Shown: one piece after another, positions 24,311 through 36,739 of the stretch
Position numbering within the stretch: the first letter of the stretch is position 1
Layout of the letters: every line of letters starts with the position of its first letter
DNA from: Chelonoidis abingdonii
Lineage: Eukaryota > Chordata > Testudines > Testudinidae
DNA: 64,000 nucleotides
Direction of reading: 5' to 3'
Assembly (NCBI RefSeq): GCF_003597395.2
Contig: NC_133771.1
Coordinates: 50,145,698-50,209,697, forward strand
Program-made: the position numbers and the translations under genes
Notes under the pieces: generated by a model
What the model saw: the letters and a program-made list of their open reading frames with translations, nothing else
Database searches by the model: none
Told to the model about the DNA's origin: nothing

Positions 24311-25204
24311 TTTCCCTCTCCACATAGTTAATGAACTTAATGAATTCACTGGTTTTTCGCTGTACAAGATGATCAGACCATCAAGAAGAAAAAAAGCAAA
24401 CGTTACACACAAGTGTACCATCGAACACTTTATTTGACCATGTTGTCCAGCATAAAACGGGCTGGTACTTAGAAGTGCTTCGTGTGAAATTGTGTTATAT
24501 GACGAAAAATAGGCCTCGTCATTCAAGAGTTGACTTGACGAAAGTTAACTATGACGGCTTGATTTCTTAAAGAAAAATGGTAAATTCGATAGGCCAAAAC
24601 TCTATCCTAATTCAGTAAGTATGCTGATATCGTTTACTTCTCAAATATTACCTACCATAGATTCACAGCTATTACAGCTTACTCAGACAATTCATAGCTT
24701 GTACACCGATCTACTGGTCAAATAGCATCTCTTCATGAGCACAAAGTCAGGCTCGAAGGACTTTGGAATGTAGGCAAAAGGGTGAGAAATCTCAATATGA
24801 CACAAGGTAATCTACTTGACATAGGAACAACCTTTGGATTGGTGAACTGCCCAGATATGTAGTCTAACCGATATATGACGTACCGGAGTCCATATTAGCC
24901 AAACACGTTTTAAGATCACTAATAAGCAGGCTCAGAAACGAAACGATTCACTCATTACAGTATTAAAACTAAAATATGAACGTGTAAAGGCACTCGGCCC
25001 TGATTTGATTATAAATCTGAGAATCTTCGTCTATGTTCTAGCCATCAACAATAATGCACTTAACTTGCAAGCATACTGAAGCTGGCATGCTTCCCTATCT
25101 CATCTTTCCTTCCATCTGCGGAGAATTCCCGCCGCAATGCGGTCGGAGGTCAACAGAGCAGCACACCAGACGGGACCCAGAACCAGGACCACAGCATACC
25201 GCAA

Positions 25205-25744
25205 GGGAGAACAACACTAAACACGGGGGCGACTGAGCGGGAGCAAATAAGAAGGAAAGGAGGAGGTGGGGAGAAGGTGGGATTGAAAGGCGAGAGGAAT
25301 GACGGGAGGACGGCGGGAAACGGAACGGAGAAGGGAAAAAGGCAGGGGAGCCAGCGACGGCAGAAACGTCGAGGGGGAAAAGCGAAAGACGGGGGAAGGG
25401 AGTAGCAAGGACACGAGGCAGCAGAAAGTAGGGAGTAAGGCGCGGAAGGACAGTGAAAAAGAAGCAACCAATAGAAAGGAAGCACCAAAAAAACAAAGAA
25501 AAGGAAGGGCCCGCGAGCCGAGGACGGAGGAAGAGACGAGGCAGGCCAAGGGAGAGGTGGGCAGTGGCGAGAAGGAGGGTGAGGGAGAGGAGGAGAGGGG
25601 AGGAGAAAAAGGGGAATGGAGGCGGGGGATAGCGCATCGGAGTTAGAGCAAACGGAACACTGAATGGACAAAGCAAGGCGGAAAACGCCACGAGATAGGA
25701 AGGAACGCGCGCTGAAAGTGCGACCGTAGGAAAGTGAAAGAATT
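25205..25744 (+). other. T-poor, purine-dominated block
   Basis: Over about 540 bp the plus strand is almost all A and G with some C and very few T. The minus strand therefore has long accidental open frames rich in Leu, Phe, Ser and Pro, up to 293 codons with downstream sequence (25,150-26,031). I see no gene. The block replaces the expected earlier part of the CR1 that continues at 25,745, which may mean a garbled consensus of that CR1 (its ORF2 is purine-rich too) or a sequencing dropout region. Confidence 0.7.
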
Positions 25745-27511
25745 GGGAAACTCGGGGGATTTACCGTACGACTGGAGAAGGTGAGAGTGGCCATGAAGAA
25801 GGAAAAAGGGAGCCGGAATAGAGGCGTAGCGTGGAATCGTAGGGGGAAGGCGGAAAGAATGAAGGGAGAAGGAGGGAAGGACCAGAGGTCAAGGGTAAGA
25901 TGGAAAGGCACAAGCGATGGCGAAAGAGATCGTGCAAACCAACCTGATCTTTCTGGAGAAGGTTGAGGAGACTTAGAAAAGAAGGCGGGTAGATAATACC
26001 TCGATTTCAGAGGCGTTTGAACACGGCCCATGGGGAAACTGAGTGATTAATTTGGAAAAGAGGGATGAATATAAAGGTGTAAGGTGATAAGAACGTAGGG
26101 AGACTGCAGCGGGTCGAGAAGGGTGAATGTCAGGGGAGAGCGGGAGGGCTGAGGAAGGAGTTACATAGGAGTGCTCCAAGGATCGGTTTTGGACGCTTAT
26201 TAATCCTTTGGTTACTGACCTTGGCACAAAGGCGGAATGTGCTAAGAAAGTTTGCGGAGTGACGAAGGCTGGGGCGTTTGCTAACACGGAGAAACCAGGA
26301 TACTATTCAGGAAGATGCTGGACCCTGTAACTGGAAGTTATAGTAATAGGGAAATAATATTGAATGCAAGGTCATGCACTTAACGATTAATATAAGAATT
26401 TTAGATATACGTTGGGGACCACAATCAGTTGGAAGCGACGGAGAGGAGAAGGACCTGGGAGATTGGTTGATTAGCGGGATGACTATGACGCCAATGTGAT
26501 AATGGATTGTTAAAAAGCAAATGCGGTTTTGAGATGCATCAGGCGAAGGATATTACAACAGGGCAAAGAAGGTGTTTAGTGCGTTATATACGGCGCTGTG
26601 AGGCCACCTGGAATATTGTGGCACGTTCTGGTGTCCATGTTGAAGAAGGATGAATTCAAACTGGAACAGTTCAGAGATCGGCTACTAGAGATCGAGAATG
26701 CAAAATCTGCTTATAGACAGGAGACTCAAAGAGCTTGCTTGTTTAGGGCGGAAATACCTGGCAAAGGAGGCTCCGGGGAATAGCCTTGCTCTATATAAAT
26801 AATACATAGGGATTAAGTTCGGAGGGAGAGGAATTATTTTAAGTTAAGTACTAAATGTAGGCACATAGGACGAATGGGTAACTGATATTAGGACGTTTAG
26901 AAAAGATACTATGAAATTAGACGAAAGGTCTTCTAACCATTAGGGGGAGTGAAGTAATAGACTGAGCACCTTCCGGACGAAAGTAGTTGGGCAAAAGACT
27001 TATCAGATCTCAACAGCTTGCAATAAGTATCAGGGAGGGGATGTTATGAATGGGGAGGTGTGAATTTGGGCAATTGATCTTGGGATTATCAGGCCAGAAG
27101 ATCGCGTAAATGCGTCTGTGAGGGATGTTATGGATGGGATGGGAATGAGTTACCTGCCAGAGAATCTTCTCTTGGGTGCATAGCTGGTGAGTCCTTGCCC
27201 ACATCTGTCAGGGTTTAGCTGATCGCCATATTGGCGGTCCGGGAAGGAATTTCCCTCCAGGGCGGATGGCAGGCCCCTGGAGTTTTTCGCCTTCTCTCTG
27301 CAGGTGGGGCATGGGTCGCTTGCTGGTGGCATTCTCGGCAGCGCTGAGGCTCTATCAAATCACAATTTAAGAGATTTGCAAAATAAACTCAGTCCATGGG
27401 TCAGGGAGGTGTTTAAATGTGCTATGGGTAGGGTTTTGTGGCCTGCCTTGTCGCAGGAAGGTCAGACTAGCATGATCATATATGGTCCTTCGAACCTATG
27501 AGTCAGTGAGT
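25745..27511 (+). mobile_element. CR1 LINE, second rendering with the 3' end
   Basis: From 'aaactcgggggatttaccg' it repeats 16,796-18,133 in the same orientation and order, with different small indels. It then continues through the CR1 3' UTR ('ctggtgagtccttgcccac', 'ggaaggaatttccctccag', 'gtggggcatgggtcgcttg', 'caggaaggtcagactagc') to an octamer-like end near 27,490-27,511 ('cctatgagtcagtgag'). Together with 15,905-18,133 it would make one CR1 copy of about 2.7 kb. Confidence 0.85.
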
Positions 27512-27513
27512 TC

Positions 27514-27735
27514 CAGGTGTTTCAGAATCACGAAAAAGCAGCAAGAATCCTGTGGCACCAGTATGATAACACTAACAGACGTTTTGGAGCATGAGCTTTC
27601 GTGGGTGACGTGCATCCGACGAAGTGGGTATTCACCCACGAAAGCTCATGCTCCAAAACGTCTGTTAGTCTATAAGGTGCTTTTACAGATCCAGACTAAC
27701 ACGGCTCCCCCTCTGATACTGGACAGGTTTCAGAA
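27514..27735. mobile_element. Palindromic retroposon-like repeat (copy 1)
   Basis: Two perfect 37-bp arms, 27,571-27,607 and 27,633-27,669, are reverse complements around a 25-bp spacer. Outside the arms are 'aaagcagcaagaatcctgtg' on the left and 'cttttacagatccagacta' plus 'acacggctccccctctgata' on the right. CAGGTGTTTCAGAA (27,514-27,527) and CAGGTTTCAGAA (27,724-27,735) may be an imperfect target duplication or the element's own ends. Related copies lie at 38,141 and 54,585. The class is not known to me; no protein is encoded. Confidence 0.75.
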
Positions 27736-27849
27736 GGTTCACATAATGTTCATTGCATAATATTCTTTAGATCCTTTGAATCTGGCATAGCTTTTGGCCA
27801 AACAAATTTGTTTTTTTCCATTCCTCCAAAGTTTGGCTGTATTAGTAAT

Positions 27850-28112
27850 ACAATATCGCCTTTTCTGTCAGAGTGGATAAAATAAGATGTTACACTGAGG
27901 TACAGAGTCAAATACTTCCTAACGGTAAGAACAGTGTGAGTATGGAACAAACCACAGTCATGGAATCTCATTCATAAGGAGGTTTTGAAAAAGAGGATGG
28001 ATAGCCATCTGTCTTGAATGGTTTAAAGATAAAACATCATGCAAGTAAGCAGGGGGTTAGACTAGATGACCCTGGTGGTCCCTTCTAACCCTGTGGTTCC
28101 ATGACTCTGTGA
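27850..28112 (+). mobile_element. CR1 LINE, 3' end
   Basis: Late CR1 text: 'taagatgttacactgaggta', 'ttttgaaaaagaggatgga', 'gttagactagatgaccctgg' and 'tggtcccttctaaccctgtg', ending in 'ccatgactctgtg'. The 5' side is truncated. Confidence 0.8.
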
Positions 28113-28202
28113 AATATTTCAGTAAATTTTTCATTAGCCATAAGCAGAGCTATGTTTATGTATGATAAAGCTATATTGAAATTCATAAAATGGTACAAAA
28201 TC

Positions 28203-29073
28203 AAGGTGGATAAAATAAATTATTTTCTTTACAAAAAAATTAATTTTTTAAATATAAATTAAATAGGGTTTATTTTTTTAAATTAACCTTTTTAAAATTA
28301 AATTTGAAATTGACAACCGGTGTTAAGTTGTAAACTTAATCAATTAAAATAATTTAAATAAAGTAATATTAAGCAGCACATGTCTGCCGAAGTTTTAAAG
28401 AAAGTCAGACCACTGAACTGGTGGAACTCACAGGCTGAGCAACTAGAACATGAGCTTTTCGAGTGCTAAATCAGCTTTTGATAACAGTAGTTATTTCAGG
28501 TGCAGAAAGGATATTTTAGTTTATTCAAATAGTTCAGGTCAGTGATTAATCCATTCAGAGTTAAAGCTGGGAGTTGAAAGAACAGGAATGCTTACTCTCC
28601 TTTTCCAATCTATGAATAAAAATCAGGGGTGTGAAAAAAATTTAATGCTGATTTTTTGTACATTTTAATTGAATTTCATTTTCTATCCTAATAGAGCTTT
28701 ACACAAATGACAAACATTAATCTAGTATATTATAAATTCATAATTCATCATGTGACATAACCCCCCCACCCTACACATTAAGAATCTGAATAAATATAAC
28801 AAGCTATTGAATTGGTTACAAAAATGCATAGAGTATCTGCCTGGTTAATAAAACGTACCACCAAATTTAATGTAAAGGCTTGAGTTTGTTGAAGATTAGC
28901 ATGTTTTAATGGTACCCACCAATGAGAATCAGCCTCTCTTTAGGAAAATAATTAAAGTACAAATGCAAAACAAGATGAAAATCAGTGATTTAAATCAACA
29001 TTTCCTGCTTGCTGATTTAAATGATGATTAAAATCGGTTATTTAAATTGCTTTGATTTCAATCAATCTAACTT
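28203..29073. mobile_element. Non-autonomous AT-rich element with ATTTAAAT ends
   Basis: The left edge 'caaggtggataaaataaat' and the right edge 'gatttcaatcaatctaactt' are roughly inverted. The interior is extremely AT-rich, with the 'gatttaaatcaa' motif repeated near 28,985-29,060. This resembles a common reptilian element whose ends read GGTGGATTGATTTAAATC. No target duplication could be recognised, so limits are approximate. Confidence 0.5.
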
Positions 29074-30659
29074 GTGAAATCCTTGTTAATTGAAAGTTGA
29101 TAAGCTTTTTATTGGAGGGAAATGAGTTCCTATATACAATACATTTAATTGACCAAGAAAAAAAAATGGATATTTTTGAAACATTTTAAAAAAAAAATCA
29201 GTAGTAAATCCTCTTCAGTGCACTGTGTTGCTCAGGATTATTATGAACTCAATTTCCTATCTTGTTTTGCTTGTTATGGCCAATATATGGTAATCCCTGA
29301 GAATGTGTTCTGTGTTAGGGGAGCAAAAATATCACTGTGGTAATGGAAACTGCGGTGACTAAAAATGGGAGAAGAAACCATCAACCTCAAGGCCCGTTTC
29401 TTGAGGTAATAAAGCTGCAGTTTGTGAAACTGGAAAGAGTGTCGAGCTGATTGAGATGTTGTGACATTTGAAACCTTTAAAACCTGGCTGAATTTTCTTT
29501 AAAGTTTACTTAAGAAATTGATTATAGAGGTATTAGTTTGGGGGGTTGTTTAGTTCTTTTTGTTGTTTTTTGTTGTTGTTGTTTTTTACCAATATTAAAA
29601 TTGTAAGGATCTTCTGCAGTTGTCTTTGGATAAAGGTTATATTGAGGTTAAGTTTAAATTGTAAGATCCCTGCAAATGATATGCCAATATAGGGTTTCCC
29701 TTTTACATTTTAATGGTGATTGACTTTATTTTTCTTCATCTGTATCCAAGCAAAATTATTAGTTATTTATATTTAAATTATTTTGAATAACCTAGAAGGA
29801 AATAGGCACATTTGAAATTATTACTACAATTAAAAAAGACTGTGCGCAAAAATGATATTATCTGGATAATAAGTTTAATTCAGCTTGACTTTAGGGGTCC
29901 CATTCTTCAAGAAATGAGAGAGGAAAAACTGATTTCTGTTACTCTTACAAGAGTAACATGCTAAAATATACCAATGGAATTAATGAAAAAGAGGAAATAA
30001 TGCTTACAAGATAATTTTGAGCTAATCTCTCAGTGCACAAGAACAGCATAAAATGATTACAAAATTCAGACTAAATATGGTCAATGAACACATGTATACA
30101 CTAACTAAATAATATCTTTTTATGAAGAAATACAAATGTTATGGAATAACAGGGAAAATGAAGGTTGGTCTGGGAAAACAGGAAAATAGTTTGACTGTTA
30201 AGTGAACACTTAACAGTTTGGCATAAACATTCAAGATAAGTTGTCAAACATCTAGGAAATTCTGTATCAAAATTAGAAATTTTCAACTAAGGGTTTAGTG
30301 TGAAATAGATATACAAGCAGCTTGAAATATACAAGGTTCTGAAGTGCTGTCGCCTGGTCCCGTATCATGTCATTGCATACAGTATGATTACTAACACAGA
30401 CAGGTTTGGTAGTGTGTAAATAAATGATGCAATGAAGAACAAAAAATATGTTCCCCTCCCCCCCCCCCCCCGATAATGTCATGTCTTCAACTAAGGTAAA
30501 ACAGAACAATAACTATGTGAATCTATGATACTGCATACAATTTAATAAGACTCGGTTAGTATAATAGGGCAGCCAGAAATATGTGGGCTGATGGTCATCA
30601 TGGAAAACCGATTAAGATTTTTAAAGAGTGGCAATGAGAGAAAATGGTACTAATATTCA
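29074..30659. other. AT-rich sequence, intron- or intergenic-like
   Basis: No gene or clear repeat. Contains simple runs such as the C tract near 30,459-30,471. Confidence 0.55.
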
Positions 30660-31010
30660 AAAAGTGAGATCAGGTGGTTACTGGAAAATGTTGGCCCATG
30701 CGTTTCATATTAACACGAAAACTGACTTTGCAGTGAGCTAGAAGGGCAAATGGAAAATATTATGATTAAAAGAGATAAGCAGTATGGATTTAGAAGGCTA
30801 AGGTTCTGTCATAGTAACTTCTTTGATTTTTATTAAGACTACAGACATAGCTGGTAACATTAGTGCATATAGAATTGATGTGCCTGTTTAGATGTCATTA
30901 TGAGAAAGTTCCACATAAGGTGTTGCTTAAGCTTTATGGTATGGCGGCAAAGAATTTGGTTGAGCACAGGAAAACAGATAATATATGTGATTCAGGAAAA
31001 CGTATGATGA
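30660..31010 (+). mobile_element. Old LINE (CR1/L3-like) RT relic
   Basis: Translating across frames gives 'LEGQMENIMIKRDKQYGF' and then 'DVIMRKFHIRCCLSFMVW' and 'STGKQIIYVIQENV'. The order imitates LINE RT text in which QxGF and then FDxVPHxxLLxKL and an R-x-Q segment occur. Many stops and frame changes indicate an ancient insertion. The match is weak and needs a profile search. Confidence 0.4.
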
Positions 31011-33887
31011 CAAATGTAAATTAATGTAGCTTTTGTACACAATTGTAAACCAATGCAAAATGAGTTGAATTAGAATGGAAAAGAAACTTTGAGAAAACAG
31101 TACATTTATTTTAAAAATATGCCAAAATTTGAACTGTTTAGACCACACAAAAATAAGATTTAAGAAGCAAGTAAATGATCTGTCTTATAGCTGAAACAAA
31201 AGTAAACAAATACAAGGCATTTGAGCAGGCAGAGTCTATGAAATCTGCGAGAAGATGTCAGGTTCAAGTTTTTTATCTTTGCTGTATTTGTGGTCCCATG
31301 AAATTATGCTAATGCCCAAATATTTTGAAAAAAACACACATCAACTAATTTTCAATAAAATTATATGAATTATGAAGGCAGGATAAGAAAAATCTGCTAG
31401 TATTTATTTAGATTAATGTATATATCCAGCAAAATAGGTACTTCTGAGTTTTGAGAAAGTGTTTAAAAAAAAAAAAACCAAAACACCCCCCCCCCACACC
31501 CTTTCAGGTTAAGTTCAAGCATATAAAGTTTGTCCAAAAGGAAAACTTTTGATTAACTGGTAAGGTGTATCTGTAGCTTTCAGCACCTTAACCGTTATGT
31601 CTGCTACTAAGAAGCTGCACAAAACCAGAGTGGGTGGGTGTTACCATTTGATAAAAATCTTAGCAAATCTATGTTATGATTGTGCCACGAGAAAATTAAT
31701 TGCTTTGCACTTTAGTTTCTTGGAAAATCAACATATTATTCATTGGGCTACATTCAGTGTTTTGATGTTTTAAATCTCCAATGTGTTTTATTAAATATGC
31801 AAATTCCGATAGTTATAAAGTAGACTGGGCAGTTTCATGAATTAAAAATCTGAGTCAAGACTAATTTTTAGGCATCCATAGATGAGTTTTCATCTTGTTT
31901 CTATCTTTTGTCGTCTTTGTCCTGTCTAAAGCTGGCTTATTACTATTTTCATATTTAGAGGCACTTGCATCAACAGTGCCAGATCTTAATTAATTCTGAT
32001 AGTGGCCTGTTACCCAGACTCCATGTCATTCTTTTACAATGCCCTGTGAAAATCATGTCCATGTTATTGTTTACAGCAAGCCATTGACTAGTAACATGAC
32101 ATCAGTCACCTTTTCTGATATCATTATGTGCACTCTGCCTTACAAATACTGGTTGTTGCACAGAATTCAGTAGAATAGCTTCCTTTGCGTGTTGTCACAT
32201 GTCCGTGAAAAAAGATTAGTGAATTCTGTCAGTATATTAGACAATTTGCTGTTGGAAGCTCCAGTCACAGTTGCATCAAAAAGGCAATTTGATTTTCACT
32301 TTCTAGTTTTCTTCATTGCTGCTCACAATCCTAATTGTGTAGGTGAGGTGCCTGCTACAGCAGTGCATGAATATGGAACTGAACTTGTGGAGTCCTGTTT
32401 TCAAATGTGACCTATATTGTTGTCTGACTCCTCTGTTTCTTTGTCTCTTTTCCTTTCCTACTAAATGTTTCTCCTTTCCTTCTCCATTTTATTTGCTGTA
32501 TAATTTTGATAATATAGAGCTTAACCAGGTTTCTGCATAGTAAGTTACTTTGCACACCACAATTTTCATTATCTGAAATCAGCTGCATGGGTTGTTTGAG
32601 ATTAACTCTGTCAGTTCTTCACATCATCCAGACCTCTGAACTGGAAATACCTTAACTCTGCAATGTTTGATGTTCCCTGTAAATGAAACTACTTCAGCAC
32701 AGCTAGAGCTCGATTGAAGCCATGCTTCTTGCTTGACAAGGTTATGGTGTTTTTTACATATCTCACATATTGGATAGTATGTTTGCTTTCTCTGATAAGA
32801 TAATCTTCATGTTCAGTACATTGTGTAGATGAAGTCAACATTGTAGTGATAATGTATTTTAGTCCAGCTTGTGCAAGTGTGGAATATGAAAGCAAGGATA
32901 AACTTGGTTTCAAAGTGAGAGGGGCAGACTGCAGCATCTGACAGTTTGGGATCTATAATTGGGATCAGCGTCTTTTGTTCAAAAAATGTATTTCAAAAAG
33001 ACATGGATTCTTAGTTGTTTGAAATCAGTGACATTAGCCCAGCAGCTATTTGTAAAAGTTAATTTTATTTGATATCTGGCTTAGTTCTAGTAATAGAAGA
33101 TATAGTCCTAAGGACTGACCTTGCTTATTAAAATTCTGCCCTTTATTCTGTAAGATCAATTTTTTAAAAAGTGTAGCTGATCTTATTAAAAGCCTTGGTA
33201 AGAAAATATTTTTATGGACTACAGGTATGCAAGCATTGGCCTATTAGCTACAATAAAATTAAATTGCGGTGTCCTGCTATTTTGACACAACACAGACATT
33301 TAATAAAAATAAACAAATCAAATATCTTTGTCATCTGCAAAAGTGTGGCAGCAGGAGGACACCATTGCCAGTAAGAAGGATGAGGGAAAGATCAAGTTGC
33401 ACCTGGTAATTGGTTGTGGGCTCTTACACTATGTCAGGAGGGCTGAGGATTATGTGTATATTTTCCTGTTTTAACTGATACAGTTTGTAGCTTTTTAAAA
33501 TGCAATTTTGTGCTTACATTTTACAAACTATATTTTATATTTTAACATTAACAAGACAATGCCTTAGCTTTGAACAGAGACTATGCAGAGCACCGTATTT
33601 TTTTGCAAATGTGAAATAACATGAAATAACACACAAAAAAATCTATAAAACAAAACACATTCCTCCCCGCCCCCCATGGCAGATCCTGGGGCTCCTGTCT
33701 TTCTCTGGGCCCGGCTGCCAACTTTGGTTGTTGTGACTTGGCATACAGGGTTGCAGTGCTGCTCACTCAAATATGGCCTGGCCTCTCCTTCCATCCCTTC
33801 CACTCCCCTCCCCATCATGATGGCAGGACAGCTGGGCCAAACCAGAGCAACAGAAATGAGCAATATTTACTATCTAATTTCCAGTCA
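31011..33887. other. Unique AT-rich sequence
   Basis: No supported gene. Simple tracts occur near 31,467-31,494 (A run, then C run). A G/C-richer patch at 33,665-33,840 carries short unrelated open frames. Confidence 0.5.
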
Positions 33888-35960
33888 TTCATTTTTTGAG
33901 TGATGGTCTCTAAGTGTATTCCTCGTGTGGGGTATGCATGTGCACCATGTGTCTGAGTCCAGAATTTTTTGCAAGCAATGTCTGTTGGCCCACACATGCA
34001 CCATAGTCTTTCCTTGTGCTCTGAACTGAGGCCATATAAGTGGCATGGGCTGACACATCTCTAGTTCCTTTTTACCGCCGCATAGTCTGTGTCGGAATCT
34101 TCTGTGTCTTCAGCTCTTTTTTTACGGCATAATTTCTGCAAGATATTGTATACAGTTAGTTTTAGTAGTCTTTATAATATAGTTAGATAGTGGTTTCCCC
34201 CATTTTTCTTCTCCACTCAGGGTTTTTTTTTTTGTGTCCTGAGAAGTCTGGGATTATGCCCAGCATCTCAGGGTTCAGAAACTATGTTTCCTGTTTTTGC
34301 TTTTTTTCAGTGGGTACATCAGTACTGTATCTACTGCCTAGGTGAGGCTAATACTTCTGCCAAGTGCTTCATCTGCTTCACTTTCCCCTCAGAACTTGTG
34401 AAGGTCAGGAACTGAGACTCAGAAAACATCTCATAGAAAAGGCAATGAAACCCCAATCAGATCCGGGCTGGGGATCTGTCCCCTAATACATCAATCTCGC
34501 CAACTGTGCAGCATCCCTCCTACCATGAACTTGGGGATGGAGGCTAATTGTTAAGCCTAAGGAAAAGGCTTTGCATGAGAGCAAAGGGCACTCTCATAGT
34601 CATAAAGACATGCCATCTTCATCTAAAACTGTCCTGAAGAGAAGGGATCTCTCTCTGACCTTGTCAAAGTCAGGATAGCTGGTGTGTGAGAGCGCTAAAG
34701 ACCTAGGCTTGAGTAAATCTTCATGACAGCAGAAGGACGAATGCAGGAGTATGGATCCGATGTGACATTGGCTCTGATGGTGAAGGCATGGGATAAACAG
34801 CTTCTGGTGCACCCATCCACTTATAGAGATGATGCGGTACTGGTAGCAACAAGACCCTGGAAGGAGCAGACTACCATGGTGAACAGGGAAGCCCTGGCTC
34901 TGCCAGTGGACTCTCCTCATACCTCAGGTTGATGAGAGACCTCCGTCTCCCCAGAGGACATCTTTGCTCTTTCCTTGCCACATTGACTTCTCCTATGGGA
35001 CCGTCTGTTCCAGTACACTGATACACCAGAGGAAGATATTATTCCGATGAGACGGAGTTGTTTTCCCATCCTACCTGCCAGCCTTGAGGACTAGCCATCA
35101 GCACCGGCAGTTCCACTGGAGATAAGGGATCCAACTTTCTCTTTGGATGAGTGTGAGGCCCTGTGGAAGTCTCTGAAGCGTTTGTCAGAGGTGGCACGAG
35201 ACAGGAGCCCCAGAATATTGAGGTTCTAGCTACCGCCCAGGTGTGATTGGCCAAAAGACAATGGGTACCCTGTGGTATGGGATGGTCCTCTGCCAGATGA
35301 TCCATCCAACTGACAATATTGGGCCCCATGGGAGCCCCACTCTAGATAAGCAGGATCAGTGCAGGAGTCTTATTTGCCCACAGCCCACCCTGTAGGAATA
35401 TTTGGAACGGGAAGAAGAGCTGGCTACACTGGTTTCGGGAGCAATTTTGTTATCTTCACCAGATGAAGTGGTTGCTCCATCTTCTCTGTTTCCACCAGAC
35501 AACTTTAAACAGTATCAAGGGCTCATGCACAGAGTGGTTTCAGAGCTACAGATGCATCTTAAGGAAGCCTCAGCACAGTTTATTAGACATTCTGCAGCTC
35601 TGTCCCAGTCTAGTGGCCTTCCCCATCAACGGGGCATTGTGGAGCCAGTGAAAGATGGTATCATCTAGTTCAGGATCTCAAATTATCAGGCTTTCTAAGA
35701 CAAAGATGATTTTATTAATTATAAGACGTTTTTGGAATTCAAGGACTAGCTCCACGAGGAGGATAGGTCTAGCTTCCAGGCCTTAGTGGATAAGGGTAGA
35801 TTGATGGCCAAAGCTTCTCTCTAAGCCATGGTGGGTGGCTTACGGCCATTGTTACGAAGAGAGATTAGTGGTTACAATATTCAGTTTTCCCTAGAGAGGT
35901 TCAGAGTATATCCAAGATCTGTCCCTTGATGCTATCAACCTATTAGCTGAGATTCTTATC
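33888..35960 (+). mobile_element. DIRS fragment: 5' part and gag-like ORF (copy 3)
   Basis: It begins with a leader resembling the starts at 48,325 and 51,180. A cysteine motif C-x2-C-x9-C-x2-C follows at 34,326-34,376. The frame at 35,402-35,668 then gives 'SSPDEVVAPSSLFPPDNFKQ' and 'LMHRVVSELQMHLKEAS', the gag-like block shared with the other copies. Frames shift several times. The sequence leaves the element near 35,960 with no RT, RNase H or recombinase, so it is a 5' fragment only. Confidence 0.7.
34326..34376 (+). pseudogene. Four-cysteine motif in DIRS gag-like relic
   Basis: The frame reads CIYC, nine residues (LGEANTSAK), then CFIC. The same spacing occurs at 51,538-51,588 and, decayed, at 48,758-48,808. 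Paired CxxC motifs of this kind usually bind zinc; that is an inference here. Confidence 0.55.
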
Positions 35961-36739
35961 TAATCACAGAATTCCAGGAGCCAGTGCTTTAAATAAAACA
36001 TCAAATGTAATGAGACTTGTGATAAAATTGAGAAAGTTAGTAACATTGAGTTTCATTTTTGTGTCTCCAGTGACTTTCAAGTGAAATTTGCTCTATTTAC
36101 AAGTGAGAATTGGTGTGTCTCTTTCCTGATTGCCAGCTCTGCAAACCCATCCTGGAACTGAATGTTACACTGTTATTTCTGTTTACGAAAGCAGCACCAG
36201 CAGTAAAGATTCTAAGGTCCTGCAGTCAAAATGAATCTAATGCTTCTGTGATTGTGTGAGCAAGATGGGTTCCTGTCCATTCACCTATTGATATATTGGC
36301 TTTGCAGCGGTAACAGAAATAAGTAATTTTAAATAACTTAATTTAGTTAGTAAAGTAAATGTATTTATTATGGAATACAAACAGGCACAAGAGTAAGAAG
36401 AATGCCATTATATGTAGTAATTTGTCTGATCACAAGAGGACAAACTTAAAAATTTTTGTTTCTTTTGACAACTTGTATTGGATCCAGTGGCATTCCTAAT
36501 TTATGTATAATCAAATGTTTCTAAAACCAGTAAAATTGACAAACTTTGTAAGTTTGTTCAATATAATTGTACTTGAGTGGCCAATCAAGAGTGTCTTATA
36601 AAATATTTTACAGTTCAACATCTCCAGAGTTGCTTGAAAAGAAAGTGAGAATCATTTCCTTGACGTTTACTTGCCTTTTTGACATTTACTTACTACTTTT
36701 TAAAATGCTTTCATTAATTTGCATTCCCAATAAAAGTTG
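35961..36739. other. AT-rich sequence, nothing recognised
   Basis: No gene or named repeat. Confidence 0.5.

Larger units (their letters stand above)
18159..25119 (-). repeat. Arm A' of the inverted duplication, noisy copy
   Basis: It is the reverse complement of 14,127 back to about 8,203. The first 1.4 kb matches closely. From about 19,570 small indels and substitutions become dense, and the arm is about 1 kb longer than its partner. Short stretches at about 20,380-20,430 and 20,897-20,935 read in the same direction as 12,850-12,900 and 13,070-13,100, so it is also internally scrambled. Open frames inside are broken mirror images of the DIRS copy. I regard this as probable unpolished or mis-joined sequence. 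Confidence 0.8.

Noticed and set aside
25150..26031. 293-codon open frame on the minus strand, and overlapping frames of 198 and 110 codons
   Set aside because: They arise from the T-poor purine block; the protein is low-complexity Leu/Phe/Ser/Pro without domains, and it crosses into CR1 sequence.
32189..32410. 73-codon open frame as a possible exon
   Set aside because: No convincing splice sites bound it, it stops inside AT-rich DNA and I recognise no motif.
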